A stretch of 64,000 bases of DNA from Opitutia bacterium (GCA_002716045.1 PAZC01000024.1:1-64000), one strand, 5' to 3'; shown: positions 55,453 through 64,000, counted from the first letter of the stretch. Program-made: numbers and translations. Notes: generated from the letters alone by a model not told the origin.

Positions 55453-56751
55453 TTAGACGCGGTACCATTGCTTGCGGCGCTTTCGGTCGGTCAGTTTGTT
55501 GGCCTCGTCGTCGCCTTTGAACATTTCCTTCTTGGGGTCCCAGTCCAGTTCGCGTCGTAGTTCGTACCCGATGTTACAAAGTTGGCAAAGGGTGGCGGTG
55601 CGGTGACCGGCCTCAATGTGAGCCAGAGGTTGCTTGCCGTTGCGAATGCAGTCAATCCAGTCACCATGGTGGTTTTTGGGTCTGCGAATTTCCACACTTG
55701 CCTTGTATTCCTTGATGAGAGGAGCGGGATCTGACTTCCATGGACCGCGATCCACCCAGATAGTGCCTTCTTCTCCGTAAAACACTGTTCCTCCTCGCCA
55801 GTCGGGCAGGCTGCCATGCACGACTTCGATGCCGTTGGCATAGAGGAGCTTCAATCCCTTTTCTCCGGATTTCGGTGGGATCACCTTGACTGGGCCAGTG
55901 TGGTCGGCATCCATGCCCCATTGGCCTATATCGAAGTGATGGGCGCCCATGTCAGCCAAGTAACCGTTGCAGTATTCGCGATAGGCTCGCCATCGGGGAA
56001 AGTGGTTGTGTACGTTGTCGGGGCAGAGTTCCTTGTTGTATCCGCGCACGGGGGCTGGGCCTTGCCAAGCATCCCAGTCGATGCCGGCAGGAATTTCTTG
56101 AGTGGGCAGATCACAAGGTTTCGGCGGGCCGCCTACGCAGACTTGGATTTTCTTCAATTTACCGATGGCTCCGCTATGAATCATTTCCACGGTACGGCGA
56201 AATTTTCCTCCAAACTCGGTACGTTGCTGGCTGCCGGTCTGGAAGATCACTTTGTTCTCCTTTACGGCGTCGGCCATTGCACGGCCCTCTTTGATTGTAA
56301 GGGAAATGGGCTTTTCGCAATAAATATGCTTTCCGGCCCGGGCGGCCAGTATAGTGGGTTCGCCATGCCAGTGATCGGGTGTGGCGATAAGTACGGCGTC
56401 GACGTGTTTCTGAGCCAATAGTTCCCGGTAGTCTTTTGTGACGGTGAGGCCTTTCCATTTTCCCGCTGGTGTGTTTTTCGCGTAGTGGCCTTCTATTAGG
56501 TTTTTGGTGTGGTCACTTCTTACCTTGGCGACTTCCGCGAAACCGACAACTTGTGTTTCCGAGTTGCGAAGAAGTCGGTGGACGTGGCTTTTGCCTTGTT
56601 TGCCAGGTCCTATGACTGCCACGTTAACCCGATTGTTGGGAGCTTCGTCACCCTTGGCCGCCCAAATGCTCGAAGGTAATATAAAGGGGGCGGCCAGACT
56701 GGTTGATTTGATGAAGTTACGACGGGAAAGTTGTTCTTTTGTGACGCTCAT
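55453..56751 (-). CDS. Gfo/Idh/MocA-family oxidoreductase, Tat-exported
   Basis: 432 residues. A twin-arginine signal (SRRNFIKSTSLAAPFILPSS) leads to VNVAVIGPGKQGKSHVHRL (Rossmann), DAVLIATPDHWH, and the catalytic-loop Lys in HIYCEKPISLTIKEG. The C-terminal half has GYLADMGAHHFDIGQWGMD and HHGDWIDCIRNGKQP. This is the large secreted branch common in Planctomycetes and Verrucomicrobia, acting on sugars or sugar derivatives in the periplasm. Substrate not predictable. Confidence 0.9.
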   Translation of the reverse strand: MSVTKEQLSRRNFIKSTSLAAPFILPSSIWAAKGDEAPNNRVNVAVIGPGKQGKSHVHRLLRNSETQVVGFAEVAKVRSDHTKNLIEGHYAKNTPAGKWKGLTVTKDYRELLAQKHVDAVLIATPDHWHGEPTILAARAGKHIYCEKPISLTIKEGRAMADAVKENKVIFQTGSQQRTEFGGKFRRTVEMIHSGAIGKLKKIQVCVGGPPKPCDLPTQEIPAGIDWDAWQGPAPVRGYNKELCPDNVHNHFPRWRAYREYCNGYLADMGAHHFDIGQWGMDADHTGPVKVIPPKSGEKGLKLLYANGIEVVHGSLPDWRGGTVFYGEEGTIWVDRGPWKSDPAPLIKEYKASVEIRRPKNHHGDWIDCIRNGKQPLAHIEAGHRTATLCQLCNIGYELRRELDWDPKKEMFKGDDEANKLTDRKRRKQWYRV

Positions 56752-56883
56752 GTTAGTAGTCTGGAGAGAGGATAAGATTTGAATGAGGCGTTAACTGAAT
56801 ATCGGAAAGAGCGAGAAGGAAAGGGGAAAGTTCCAAAAGATCGTCAGATTCTTTGCCTGTTTCTCGTACTATTGTAAGTTGCC

Positions 56884-57612
56884 ATGAAATATTTAATATA
56901 TCCGTTCGCCTTTCTTTTTATCTTTCTGAGTCCTTCGGTTTTTGCGGACGAGGGACTGCGAAACAGGCTCAAGGACGAACTTTCTCGAAACGGCGACCAT
57001 TGGACTTACAACGATATAGAAGGCGGCTTTGCCGAGGCCAAGCGGACGGGAAAACCACTCTTCATTACCTTTCGTTGCGTGCCATGCGAGGCTTGCGAAG
57101 GCTTTGACGCAGAGGTTGCCAAGGGTAGCGAGCAGCTCATGGAGTTGGCTCGTAAAAAATTTGTCTGCGTGCGTCGAGTCGAGATGAAGGGAGTTGACCT
57201 TTCGCTCTTCCAGTTTGACAAGGACCTTAGTTGGGCCGCCATGTTCCTTAACGCCGACCGTACTATTTACGCGCGGTACGGCACCCAGTCGGCCGAAGGG
57301 GCCGATGCCTACAATTCTCTTGCTTCGCTAAAAAAGACCATGGAACGCGTGCTTGCCCTGCACGCTCGTTATCCCGGTAACGCCGCCATGCTGAAAGGCA
57401 AGACGGGTAGGCCTTTGCCGTATCGAACGGCCATGGAAATGCCTGGATTGAAGAACAAGGATAAGTATGCCCAGAAAACAGAGCGTCAGAACTGTATCCA
57501 TTGCCACAACATTCATGATGCCGAGTATGCGTGGGCTCAGAAAAAGGGTAATTTTTCCATCCAGATGCTGTGGCGCTATCCATTGCCGGAGAACCTAGGC
57601 ATACAAATCTAA
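56884..57612 (+). CDS. Thioredoxin/haem-c N-terminal fragment of a broken PDZ protein
   Basis: 242 residues, ended early by a TAA at 57610-57612. Signal peptide (ends VFA-DEG), a thioredoxin-like fold with redox Cys cluster C65-V-P-C68-E-A-C71, and a haem-type C204-I-H-C207-H208 with ENLGIQI at the end. Codons after the stop continue the same protein, so this is a truncated gene. The intact family (thioredoxin, haem-c, PDZ) is common in Planctomycetes and Verrucomicrobia. Whether the fragment folds and works is unknown. Confidence 0.7.
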   Translation: MKYLIYPFAFLFIFLSPSVFADEGLRNRLKDELSRNGDHWTYNDIEGGFAEAKRTGKPLFITFRCVPCEACEGFDAEVAKGSEQLMELARKKFVCVRRVEMKGVDLSLFQFDKDLSWAAMFLNADRTIYARYGTQSAEGADAYNSLASLKKTMERVLALHARYPGNAAMLKGKTGRPLPYRTAMEMPGLKNKDKYAQKTERQNCIHCHNIHDAEYAWAQKKGNFSIQMLWRYPLPENLGIQI

Positions 57613-58195
57613 CGAGATGACGGCACCTTGGTGAAAAGCGTCAATCCTGGCTCTCCGGCATCTCAGGCGCGTCCGTGCAGGAGATGTCCTTTGGTATGCG
57701 GATGATCAGGTGTTGGCCTCGATTTCCGACCTGCAGTGGGTGTTGCATAACTTGTCCGGCGGCTCAACAAGCGTTACTCTTAGAGTGGGTAGGGCAGGCG
57801 TTTCCCAGACCATGGTTCTTCGTTTGCCGGTGAATTGGAAGAAGACGGATTTTTCCTGGCGGGGTTCGATGTACTCGATCGACCCGAAGTTGGGCTTTTG
57901 GGCTGTTCCGCTTAAGCCAGAGGAGTTGGCCAAACGGAAGATTCAGGTTCGGGGCAAGGCATTCGTCATCAAGTGGATCAACCACAGCTCGCCTGCTGGA
58001 CGCGAGTTATTCAAAGCCGGGTTCAAGCAAAATGACGTCCTCGTGGAGTATGCTGGCAAGCCCATTGACATGGATATGCGCGGCATGAATGCGGATCTCA
58101 AAACCAATTACAAAGTGGGCCAAAGGCTACCTCTGACCGCGATCCGAGGGAGCAAGCGGATCGAGGCTCAAGTCAAGTTGGTTGCCAACGACTAA
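57613..58195 (+). pseudogene. PDZ-like C-terminal remnant of the same gene
   Basis: Directly after the TAA, the same frame reads RDDGTLVKSVNPGSPASQA, then the frame changes near 57670: VRAGDVLWYADDQVLASISDLQWVLHN follows one frame on, giving a PDZ-type domain (split motif: GDVLWYADDQVLASISD) and a second PDZ-like repeat ending in KRIEAQVKLV. So a premature stop and a one-base insertion (or two-base loss) lie within 60 bp. The frame from 57710 to the stop at 58195 (161 residues) is open and could in theory start internally at GTG 57710. Confidence 0.7.
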
Positions 58196-58230
58196 CCTGA
58201 TTGGATTGCCTGTTTGCAAGCTGGAGGCGA

Positions 58231-59640
58231 TCAACCACCCTTTACACGCAATACGTTTCGCACTGAATCGAGGTAGCGCCCAACGTTATCGCGTGGTTTG
58301 AGCAACTGGGCTCGCTCCAGTAGTTTGACGGCTTCACTGTACTTGGATTTCGCAACCAGCATCTGGGCATGTTCAACCAAGGCGTCGACTGTGGTTTCCT
58401 CCACCTTGGCTGCCCGCTCGAAATAAAAGCTTGCCTCCACGAAATCCTTTTTCTTTTTCCAGAAATAACGGCCGCGCATCAACAGGGCTTGGCCGTTGTT
58501 CGGCCGTACCTGAAGTATGGAGGCAAGAAAGGAATCGGCCTTCTCTGCTTGTCCGCGGGCCAGGGAGACTCGAGCTCGCAAGGTCAGCAGGGCTAGTTTG
58601 TTTTCCTCTGTCAGCGCTTGGTTGAACTTCGCCTCAATGCGGTCTAAATAGTCGAATCCCTCTGCATAGGATCCTTTGTCAACCAGTATGTGAGCCACCC
58701 TAATGAAACGGGCGACGTCCAGGTTGCCTCGTTTCTCGAGGGCAGCTTGATAGGTGGAGAGCGCAAGGGCGGGGAGTTCCAGGTTATGATAAAGGTCGCC
58801 TAGCAGTAGGTATCCCCTGACGTCCAGTTCATCGAGTCGTCGCAAGGTTTCCAGGTTGATGGCGGCTTTCATGGGTTTGCCCAGGGCAACGTAGGCATTG
58901 GTTTGCGAAAGCCAGTAGAATGATTGATCAGGCTCTTTTTCGATTAACTCATCCAGCATGGCGACTGCTTCCGCATGCCTTTCGGTTTCAAGTAGACAGT
59001 TAACCAGTCCATTATGAGCGTCCCTCCCATCTGGATTCCGAAGAATGGCTGCTCGATAGGCGTTTTCGGCGGAGGCGAACTTTTCTTGGTTCAAGTAGCA
59101 GTAGCCGAGCGCCACGAAGGCCACACCCTCGTTTTCGCCCAATGAAATGGCCTTGAGCAAGGCTTCGGTCGCTTCTTCGAAATGGCCTTGTTGCACCAAG
59201 ACTAACCCCAGGTTCTTGTGCGCCCGCAGGAAACTTGGAAATTTTCCAATTGTCACTCGGTAGCCTTGAGCGGCCCGGGTGAGTTCTCCGTTTTGGAAAT
59301 GCAAGGTGGCCAAGGTGAAGTCGAGGGCGGCGCTGGATTCTTGTTTGATCTCTTTTTGCAAGGTTTGAATGGCCGCTACGTGATCGTTCTGGGCCTGACT
59401 TACCACTTTGCGCAGTAGGTCCTGCTCCTTGCGGTCGACCTTGGGCTCGATTCCTGCCCGGAATCCATAATCTCCTACGAAGCTGCGGATAAAGCGCGGA
59501 CTGCTCCAGAACTCCTGGCCCAAGACATGGCTAATGGGAAGGAGTTCGGGCATATCTTTCTCTTGTGCCACCACTTGCTCCAGAGATGTTGGCCAAGCCA
59601 ACGTCAATAAGACAGTCAGTTTCGGGAGGAAGTCCTTCAT
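58231..59640 (-). CDS. TPR-repeat periplasmic protein of the TonB operon
   Basis: 469 residues. A signal peptide (ends near QVVAQ-EKD) and then about eight to nine tetratricopeptide repeats (for example LGLVLVQQGHFEEATEALLKA and LGYCYLNQEKFASAENAYRAA). It is the last gene of the DUF3450-ExbB-ExbB-ExbD-ExbD-TonB-TPR operon; its ATG overlaps the TonB stop by 1 nt (TGATG). Such TPR partners are known beside TonB/ExbBD sets in marine gamma-proteobacteria; here a scaffold role in the periplasm is inferred. Confidence 0.85.
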   Translation of the reverse strand: MKDFLPKLTVLLTLAWPTSLEQVVAQEKDMPELLPISHVLGQEFWSSPRFIRSFVGDYGFRAGIEPKVDRKEQDLLRKVVSQAQNDHVAAIQTLQKEIKQESSAALDFTLATLHFQNGELTRAAQGYRVTIGKFPSFLRAHKNLGLVLVQQGHFEEATEALLKAISLGENEGVAFVALGYCYLNQEKFASAENAYRAAILRNPDGRDAHNGLVNCLLETERHAEAVAMLDELIEKEPDQSFYWLSQTNAYVALGKPMKAAINLETLRRLDELDVRGYLLLGDLYHNLELPALALSTYQAALEKRGNLDVARFIRVAHILVDKGSYAEGFDYLDRIEAKFNQALTEENKLALLTLRARVSLARGQAEKADSFLASILQVRPNNGQALLMRGRYFWKKKKDFVEASFYFERAAKVEETTVDALVEHAQMLVAKSKYSEAVKLLERAQLLKPRDNVGRYLDSVRNVLRVKGG

Positions 59641-60314
59641 CAGTCGACGATGGTGAAGCGAACAGGCAACACGAATTGGGTTTTCACAGGCTTTCCATTG
59701 TAGGTCGGGACCGTGTATGGAGTGTCCTCGGCCGCTTCGATCGAGGGAGGGGCAAAGTCGGCGTGGCTGGCTGAAATCAGGCTTTCGACTCGCAGCACGC
59801 CTTTCTCGTCAATTTGGACAAGCAGGCGCACTTCCCCTTGAATTCCCTTGCGCTTGAGATGCGCAGGGTATCGCAACCTGCTTTTCCGTAGAGCAACTGG
59901 TCGCTGGTCCAATTGATGGAGTTCGAAAACAAGGTCACCATCGAAGTCTGCGCTACGAGCAAACTGGTCGATAGTGAATGCCGAGCGGAATTCCCCCGGA
60001 CCTACGGCCAAGGAAGCTTCCAAGGCTTGGAGGGAGAGCTTCGGCCTTTCCGGTTTCATTTCCTTCGGCTTGGGGGCATCCTTTTTTGCTTCTTCGATTT
60101 TCTTTTCCAACTTTGGCTTGGGAGGCGGAGGCTTGGCCAATTCCACCCAGTCAATTTTTCTTACGTCCCATAATTCTCCTTGCGCTAGTTGTGAAAAGGG
60201 GAGCAGGAGGAAAGTCAAAAGGGTGGCAACTATCGAGGCCAGCACGCTCGGCATTAAGTTGCCAGTTGGCATTAGGCCATCTGGTTCGCTGTCGCCTTTG
60301 TGACGTTTCTTCAT
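59640..60314 (-). CDS. tonB: TonB-like energy transducer
   Basis: 224 residues. An N-terminal membrane anchor (LMPSVLASIVATLLTFLLLP), a Pro/Lys linker (KPPPPKPKLEKKIEEAKK) and a C-terminal TonB domain (LRYPAHLKRKGIQGEVRLLVQID, VEVESL-type strand as VLRVESLISAS, ending VLPVRFTIVD). It carries energy from ExbB/ExbD to outer-membrane receptors. No receptor gene is in the window. It overlaps the TPR gene start. Confidence 0.88.
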   Translation of the reverse strand: MKKRHKGDSEPDGLMPTGNLMPSVLASIVATLLTFLLLPFSQLAQGELWDVRKIDWVELAKPPPPKPKLEKKIEEAKKDAPKPKEMKPERPKLSLQALEASLAVGPGEFRSAFTIDQFARSADFDGDLVFELHQLDQRPVALRKSRLRYPAHLKRKGIQGEVRLLVQIDEKGVLRVESLISASHADFAPPSIEAAEDTPYTVPTYNGKPVKTQFVLPVRFTIVD

Positions 60315-60318
60315 CCTG

Positions 60319-60717
60319 TTATTTGACTGCAGCTAATTTCACCGCTTTGGCTCCGGCCCCAAGAGCGGCATCCATCACCCGGACTGCCAAGCCGGCGCGA
60401 GCGCCTTCTTCCACTCGGAGCAAGACCGGTTGTGGTTTGCCGGTGGACGCGGTGCTTACCACGCCGCCCACACCTCCAATGCCTAGTTCGCGCCCGTCGC
60501 GCAACACTTGTCCTTGGGCAGTTAGATCTAAAATCAAGGGTTCATCCAACTTTCTCTTTGGGTCGGAAGTGTCTTGATGGTGGGACGTGAGTCCGACCTC
60601 ATTGACGAAGGAAGTGGCCACGATGAAGAAGATGAGCAGAATGAATACCATGTCGATCAGGGGCGAAACGTTGATTTCAACTGTTTCCTGACGGTATTTG
60701 GAAAGGCGGTGTTTCAC
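60319..60717 (-). CDS. exbD: ExbD-like biopolymer transport protein (second)
   Basis: 132 residues from a GTG start at 60715-60717 (no ATG precedes the conserved part). One membrane helix with the proton-coupling Asp in VSPLIDMVFILLIFFIVATSF, then a periplasmic domain (VLRDGRELGIGGVGG, VLLRVEEGARAGLAVRVMDAA). It forms the ExbB5-ExbD2-like motor with the upstream ExbB proteins. The two ExbD genes in tandem may give an ExbD heterodimer. Confidence 0.85.
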   Translation of the reverse strand: MKHRLSKYRQETVEINVSPLIDMVFILLIFFIVATSFVNEVGLTSHHQDTSDPKRKLDEPLILDLTAQGQVLRDGRELGIGGVGGVVSTASTGKPQPVLLRVEEGARAGLAVRVMDAALGAGAKAVKLAAVK

Positions 60718-60727
60718 GATCAATTCC

Positions 60728-61129
60728 TTATGGTTTTCGCGTGGCCACGCTGACCGGGGCTCCGGCCAAACGAGCTTCTCGTATGATGCGCGCCAACTGG
60801 GCGCCGTTGGCATCCCGGTCGACTTGCACGATAACCGGAACGTCCACGTCGCGCCGCAATTCCTCGACCAGTGGTTTTACCTGGGCCAACGGAATCGTTT
60901 CGCCACCGTAATGAATGAGGTCATTGTCGGCCAAGGCGAACAGAATGCTGTTCTTGCGCAGATCATCGATTGTTCTGGCTGAGGGTCTCTCCACTTGCAC
61001 ACCCGGTATTTTCACGAAGGTGGCCGACACGATGAAGAAAATGAGGAGAATGAACACGACGTCGATCAAGGGCGAAACGTTGACCGATTCGATTTCCTCG
61101 CGCTTCAGTACTTTTCTACGCAATTTCAT
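60728..61129 (-). CDS. exbD: ExbD-like biopolymer transport protein (first)
   Basis: 133 residues from ATG at 61127-61129, which overlaps the end of the ExbB gene by 14 bp; a GTG at 61144 is possible. VNVSPLIDVVFILLIFFIVSATF carries the membrane Asp of the proton path, and the C-terminal domain includes IVQVDRDANGAQLARIIREARLAGA. Co-operates with ExbB and TonB in this operon. Confidence 0.9.
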   Translation of the reverse strand: MKLRRKVLKREEIESVNVSPLIDVVFILLIFFIVSATFVKIPGVQVERPSARTIDDLRKNSILFALADNDLIHYGGETIPLAQVKPLVEELRRDVDVPVIVQVDRDANGAQLARIIREARLAGAPVSVATRKP

Positions 61130-61739
61130 TTGAAATTGAGTCACGAGATGCCATTTGCCGTATGGCGTGGCTTTCCAACAGCCTAAGCAGGTGCAGCCAT
61201 TCGGATCGACGTCGGGAGACCAAGTGTAGCAAAACGTAAGCCGGTATAGCGATCAGCAGGCCCGCTTGGGTAGTCACGAGAGCTTCGGAAATTCCTCCCG
61301 AGACCAAGTCCATTTTGCGTCCCAAGTCAAGCGTCAGACCGCGAAAGGTTGCCAACATGCCATCCACCGTGCCCAGAAGTCCCAACAGCGGGGCAGCGCT
61401 GACAAGAGCCAGAAGAAAGCGAATTCTACGGTTGAGCGTTCGGGCTGTTTCACTGCGAATATTTTGGAATCGTCTACGCGTCTCCTCGCGATTCTTTCCC
61501 GTGGACAGGCAATGCCTGATAATTTCCCCGATGGCCCCACCGATTGCTTCTTGTTTCTCGACCAAGTCGTGAGGCGATGCTTTGCGTATTTCGGTGGGCA
61601 TCATACGGCTCAGTCGAAAGAGTAGCTCGAAGGCTACGAAATAGGCATAGAGGGACAGCAGAAACAATGGCAGCATAAGCGAGCCTCCTTTTTCCCAGGT
61701 GCTCCACGCCTGTGTCCAAATGTCAATCTCCGGATTCAT
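61116..61739 (-). CDS. exbB: ExbB/TolQ/MotA-type motor protein
   Basis: 207 residues from ATG at 61737-61739, overlapping the previous gene by 17 bp. MLPLFLLSLYAYFVAFELLFRLSR is the first helix; FLLALVSAAPLLGLLGTVDGMLATF and ISEALVTTQAGLLIAIPAYV are the second and third with the GLLGTVxGM and TTxxGLxxAIP motifs of the family. It is the shorter of two ExbB proteins and matches the single-motor core. Confidence 0.92.
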   Translation of the reverse strand: MNPEIDIWTQAWSTWEKGGSLMLPLFLLSLYAYFVAFELLFRLSRMMPTEIRKASPHDLVEKQEAIGGAIGEIIRHCLSTGKNREETRRRFQNIRSETARTLNRRIRFLLALVSAAPLLGLLGTVDGMLATFRGLTLDLGRKMDLVSGGISEALVTTQAGLLIAIPAYVLLHLVSRRRSEWLHLLRLLESHAIRQMASRDSISNEIA

Positions 61740-63159
61740 TCGCGGGTGTTTCAGTTGCAATTTCTTTCTTGGCGTTGGCTGCCAAGTTGACGAATCCCGA
61801 GGCAAAGCTTTCCATCTTGGCTATTATTCCTTGTACCCTGCGGGAGAGCAGAGCATGGACAATCAGGGCTGGTATGGCTGTGATCAAACCGAATTTTGTC
61901 GTCACCAGGGCTTCGGAGATACCTCTTGATAGCTCTGAATTTTCCGGATTGGCAAAGTGAGTGAGTTGCTGAAAGACATCAATCATGCCGGTGACGGTTC
62001 CCAATAGCCCGAGCAAGGGTGCCGCCGCCGCCGTGACAGCTACGACCGGAAGCCATTTTTCCAGTCTAGCCTGGGCCTCGATGATTTGTTCATAGAGAAC
62101 TTCCTCCAAAATTTCAGCGGATTTCCCCAAGTTTGCGCGGGCTGCTTTGGGCAAGGCCATAAATGGCATGCCGTACTTGCCTTCCAGGTCAGGTTGACCA
62201 GAGGGGTGCCGAACTGACAGGATTTGCCACGCTTTGCAAAGGGCGATCAAGGTGGACAAGAGAGCAAAGCCGAGGATCGGAAAAATCCAGACCCCTCCCT
62301 TTGCGAGTTCCTCCACCAAGGTGGGTTCGCTACTGGCCAACACGATGGCTTTCCCCAAGGTCGGGTCAAGTGGCAGGGTGATCGAGCCACCTTTCTTCTG
62401 CGTGACCGCGCCCCTGATGGTCTCTGCGATCTTGTCGGGGGTTTGCAACACCCTGGAAGAACGAGATCTCGAGAGGGAGGCCGGGTCCAATGACACACCG
62501 TTTGAAACCTCGCTACGACGGGAAAACTCAACCACGCCGGAGGCATTCGATTCTGAGCTGGCAAAGTAGGTGGCAGGACCCAGCGAAAGAAAGTCGCCTA
62601 GTTCCTCGACGTCATCATTCGGGGTGACTGCTCGCCCCGTGAATCGTATGCCGCCATAACTTTGCTTGAGACGGTCGGCCGACATCTTGGCCAAGTCGAA
62701 CTGCGGGCTAATTTCGCCCCAAGATTCATCATCTGGATCTTTTTCCGAATCAGAGAAAAGAATCTTTTTTACTGGTTCTCTTCGCAGTTCTCGCTCGGGA
62801 GAACTCAAGCCATCGAACCAACTACGGTTATATTCGCTTAGCAAGGACAGGGCGGCTTCCAAGTCGCCTTCGATTTCCTCGACTTCATCTTCGAGTTCTG
62901 CAAGCGAGGATTCCTGATTGTCCCGCAGGCGCAATCTCCGATCGAATTCCTTCCGCTTGGACCGGGCGCTTTCCTCCAGAGAAATGGCTTCCCTTGCCAT
63001 GGGGGTCTTCTCCAGTTGGTGCTCATTTCGTTGCTTGGCTAGACGCGCCAAGGCATCTTTCAGGTCACGTTTGGCAGAAGCTTCGACTTCGTCCAAGGTA
63101 GCTGCGGTCAAGCCCGGTTGGAGAAGGCAAGAGATTCCGAATATAAGAGCAAACCTCAT
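61723..63159 (-). CDS. ExbB-like protein with long periplasmic coiled coil
   Basis: 478 residues. Signal peptide, then a coiled coil (about 25-110, heavy in Lys/Glu; KRDLKDALARLAKQRNEHQ, SLAELEDEVEEIEGDLEAAL), a globular periplasmic part, a first helix (GGVWIFPILGFALLSTLIAL), and the ExbB core (AAAAPLLGLLGTVTGMIDVFQQL, ISEALVTTKFGLITAIPALI). The large N-terminal extension is typical of ExbB2-type proteins that go with DUF3450. It starts directly after the DUF3450 stop, with no gap. Confidence 0.88.
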   Translation of the reverse strand: MRFALIFGISCLLQPGLTAATLDEVEASAKRDLKDALARLAKQRNEHQLEKTPMAREAISLEESARSKRKEFDRRLRLRDNQESSLAELEDEVEEIEGDLEAALSLLSEYNRSWFDGLSSPERELRREPVKKILFSDSEKDPDDESWGEISPQFDLAKMSADRLKQSYGGIRFTGRAVTPNDDVEELGDFLSLGPATYFASSESNASGVVEFSRRSEVSNGVSLDPASLSRSRSSRVLQTPDKIAETIRGAVTQKKGGSITLPLDPTLGKAIVLASSEPTLVEELAKGGVWIFPILGFALLSTLIALCKAWQILSVRHPSGQPDLEGKYGMPFMALPKAARANLGKSAEILEEVLYEQIIEAQARLEKWLPVVAVTAAAAPLLGLLGTVTGMIDVFQQLTHFANPENSELSRGISEALVTTKFGLITAIPALIVHALLSRRVQGIIAKMESFASGFVNLAANAKKEIATETPANESGD

Positions 63160-63939
63160 TTATTCCTTCTTCTCGATTGGTCTAGCCTTGCTGGGAATTG
63201 GCAGTTCCACGAAGGTAGCCATTGCCCGTTTGTTTCGAATGGCGACCGCTTCTTTCACCTTGCTTGCCAAGCCGTCGTCTTGTGTCCAGTTCCAACCATC
63301 TTTTCCTGGTATGCCATAACCGGCAGTGGTGGCTGCTGCGTTTACGAAATAGCCTACGGAAAAGCCGTAGTAGAGCACTTGGAACTCACGAGTCTTGCCG
63401 CCTATGGTGAATTTCTGCTTCTCCAAGTTGACGCCTTGTTGAAAGAGGTTTGCTGCCTGGAGTACTGCGACCACGTTTTCCAGCCGTTCGCGCAAGGAGA
63501 ACTTGCTCGATCTCTTGGGATCTTGAATGGCTTCGGCGAAACGCGCCACCCGGTCACGCAAAGGGCTTGGGAAAGCCGGTAGCAATTCCTGGGCTCTGAG
63601 CTCCAGCGAATCAATTTTCTCGGCCAGCACTTCAACTGCATCCTTCGCTTTCAGGTGCCGTTTGTTAAGGTTTGCCCGATGGAGCGAGACGTCAGCCATT
63701 TCCGCTTCCGATTTGGCCAGATTTTTATCCAGCGATTCATTTTCTACCTTGAGCGTGGCAATTAGGTCCTTGAGCAATTCGCGGTCCGCGTCCCAGTCAG
63801 CCTTTTCCGAGGAAATGATCCGTTCGGTTTCCACCCACTCCGCAATAAGTTGACGGGCACCCTTGACTTCAGAGCAAGCGAACCAACAGGGAAGAGTGAT
63901 TCCCGCGAAGATAACCGCAAAGGTTCTAGAATTGTTCAT
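63160..63939 (-). CDS. DUF3450 periplasmic coiled-coil protein
   Basis: 259 residues from ATG at 63937-63939. An N-terminal hydrophobic signal with Cys residues (ITLPCWFACSEVKG) precedes a helical coiled coil (DRELLKDLIATLKVENESLD, DSLELRAQELLPAFPSPLRDRVARFAE) and a beta-rich C-terminal part (FTIGGKTREFQVLYYGFSVGYFVNA). DUF3450 opens TonB2-like operons in marine bacteria, and the order here is the same: DUF3450, long ExbB, ExbB, ExbD, ExbD, TonB, TPR. Its promoter must lie in the last 60 bp of the window or beyond. Confidence 0.88.
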   Translation of the reverse strand: MNNSRTFAVIFAGITLPCWFACSEVKGARQLIAEWVETERIISSEKADWDADRELLKDLIATLKVENESLDKNLAKSEAEMADVSLHRANLNKRHLKAKDAVEVLAEKIDSLELRAQELLPAFPSPLRDRVARFAEAIQDPKRSSKFSLRERLENVVAVLQAANLFQQGVNLEKQKFTIGGKTREFQVLYYGFSVGYFVNAAATTAGYGIPGKDGWNWTQDDGLASKVKEAVAIRNKRAMATFVELPIPSKARPIEKKE

Positions 63940-64000
63940 GCAAAGCACCGGTGAAGGGATAAAGCTTGTGATCTTGAATTTTCCGTGAACTGCACTTTGG

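Overview
The window looks like a chromosomal stretch from a Gram-negative bacterium of the Verrucomicrobiota. This assignment is inferred from gene content: several secreted PQQ-like beta-propellers opening with a W-x-x-(R/Q)-G-P-x-G-x-G motif, a Tat-exported Gfo/Idh/MocA oxidoreductase, GYF_2-domain proteins, a secretin-like STN protein, a ClpX homologue without the zinc finger, and a TonB operon with DUF3450 and duplicated ExbB/ExbD. No rRNA is present to confirm it. Most of the window is housekeeping DNA, packed into short operons with 1-4 nt overlaps; many starts lack a good Shine-Dalgarno.

Layout. 1-1550: 3' end of a tRNA (probably Ser), a repeat-rich 420-bp gap, an A+T-richer orphan gene with a TerB-like N-terminus and a hydrophobic glycine-rich segment, and a decayed zinc-ribbon remnant; this looks like an old integration edge. 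1575-3372 (-): amtB-glnK ammonium module. 3636-5410 (+): pncB-pncA NAD salvage. 5436-5858 (-): TerB-like protein. 6135-9298 (+): glycolytic gap-pgk-tpiA. 9354-13077 (-): a Pro-rich zinc-ribbon membrane protein, an SSS symporter with an extra beta-rich domain, and a cupin. 13181-13579 (+): DUF423. 13582-24972: envelope genes, including a large lipoprotein, a zincin, three PQQ-like propellers, a haem-c protein, a periplasmic rhodanese, an STN/secretin-like protein and a GYF-TM protein.

25017-31724 (-): one long run prlC - DUF6941-like - pfkB kinase - proA - rhodanese/DUF2892 - pyrC. 31832-32869 (+): enoyl reductase-like MDR protein. 33018-36774: small exported proteins and two YwqK/MORN-repeat lipoproteins on either side of rhaB. 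36925-39436 (+): a small membrane protein followed by a GYF-TIR-TM protein, the best candidate for an undescribed system. 39453-41433 (-): anion transporter and tRNA-Phe. 41543-41914 (+): DciA-like DUF721. 41927-45430 (-): rhomboid-valS. 45574-47198 (+): small protein and a gluzincin. 47206-50577 (-): IHF/HU-hisS-metallophosphoesterase-aat. 50687-53018 (+): clpX-like, ubiE. 53015-56751 (-): thioredoxin-domain lipoprotein (DUF255) and a Tat oxidoreductase. 56884-58195 (+): a thioredoxin/haem-PDZ gene broken by a stop and a frameshift. 58231-63939 (-): seven-gene operon DUF3450-exbB-exbB-exbD-exbD-tonB-TPR, a complete energised outer-membrane transport motor.

Start sites were chosen from signal peptides, family alignments by memory, and operon overlaps. 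No database search was possible, so names of the DUF and repeat families rest on recognition of motifs.
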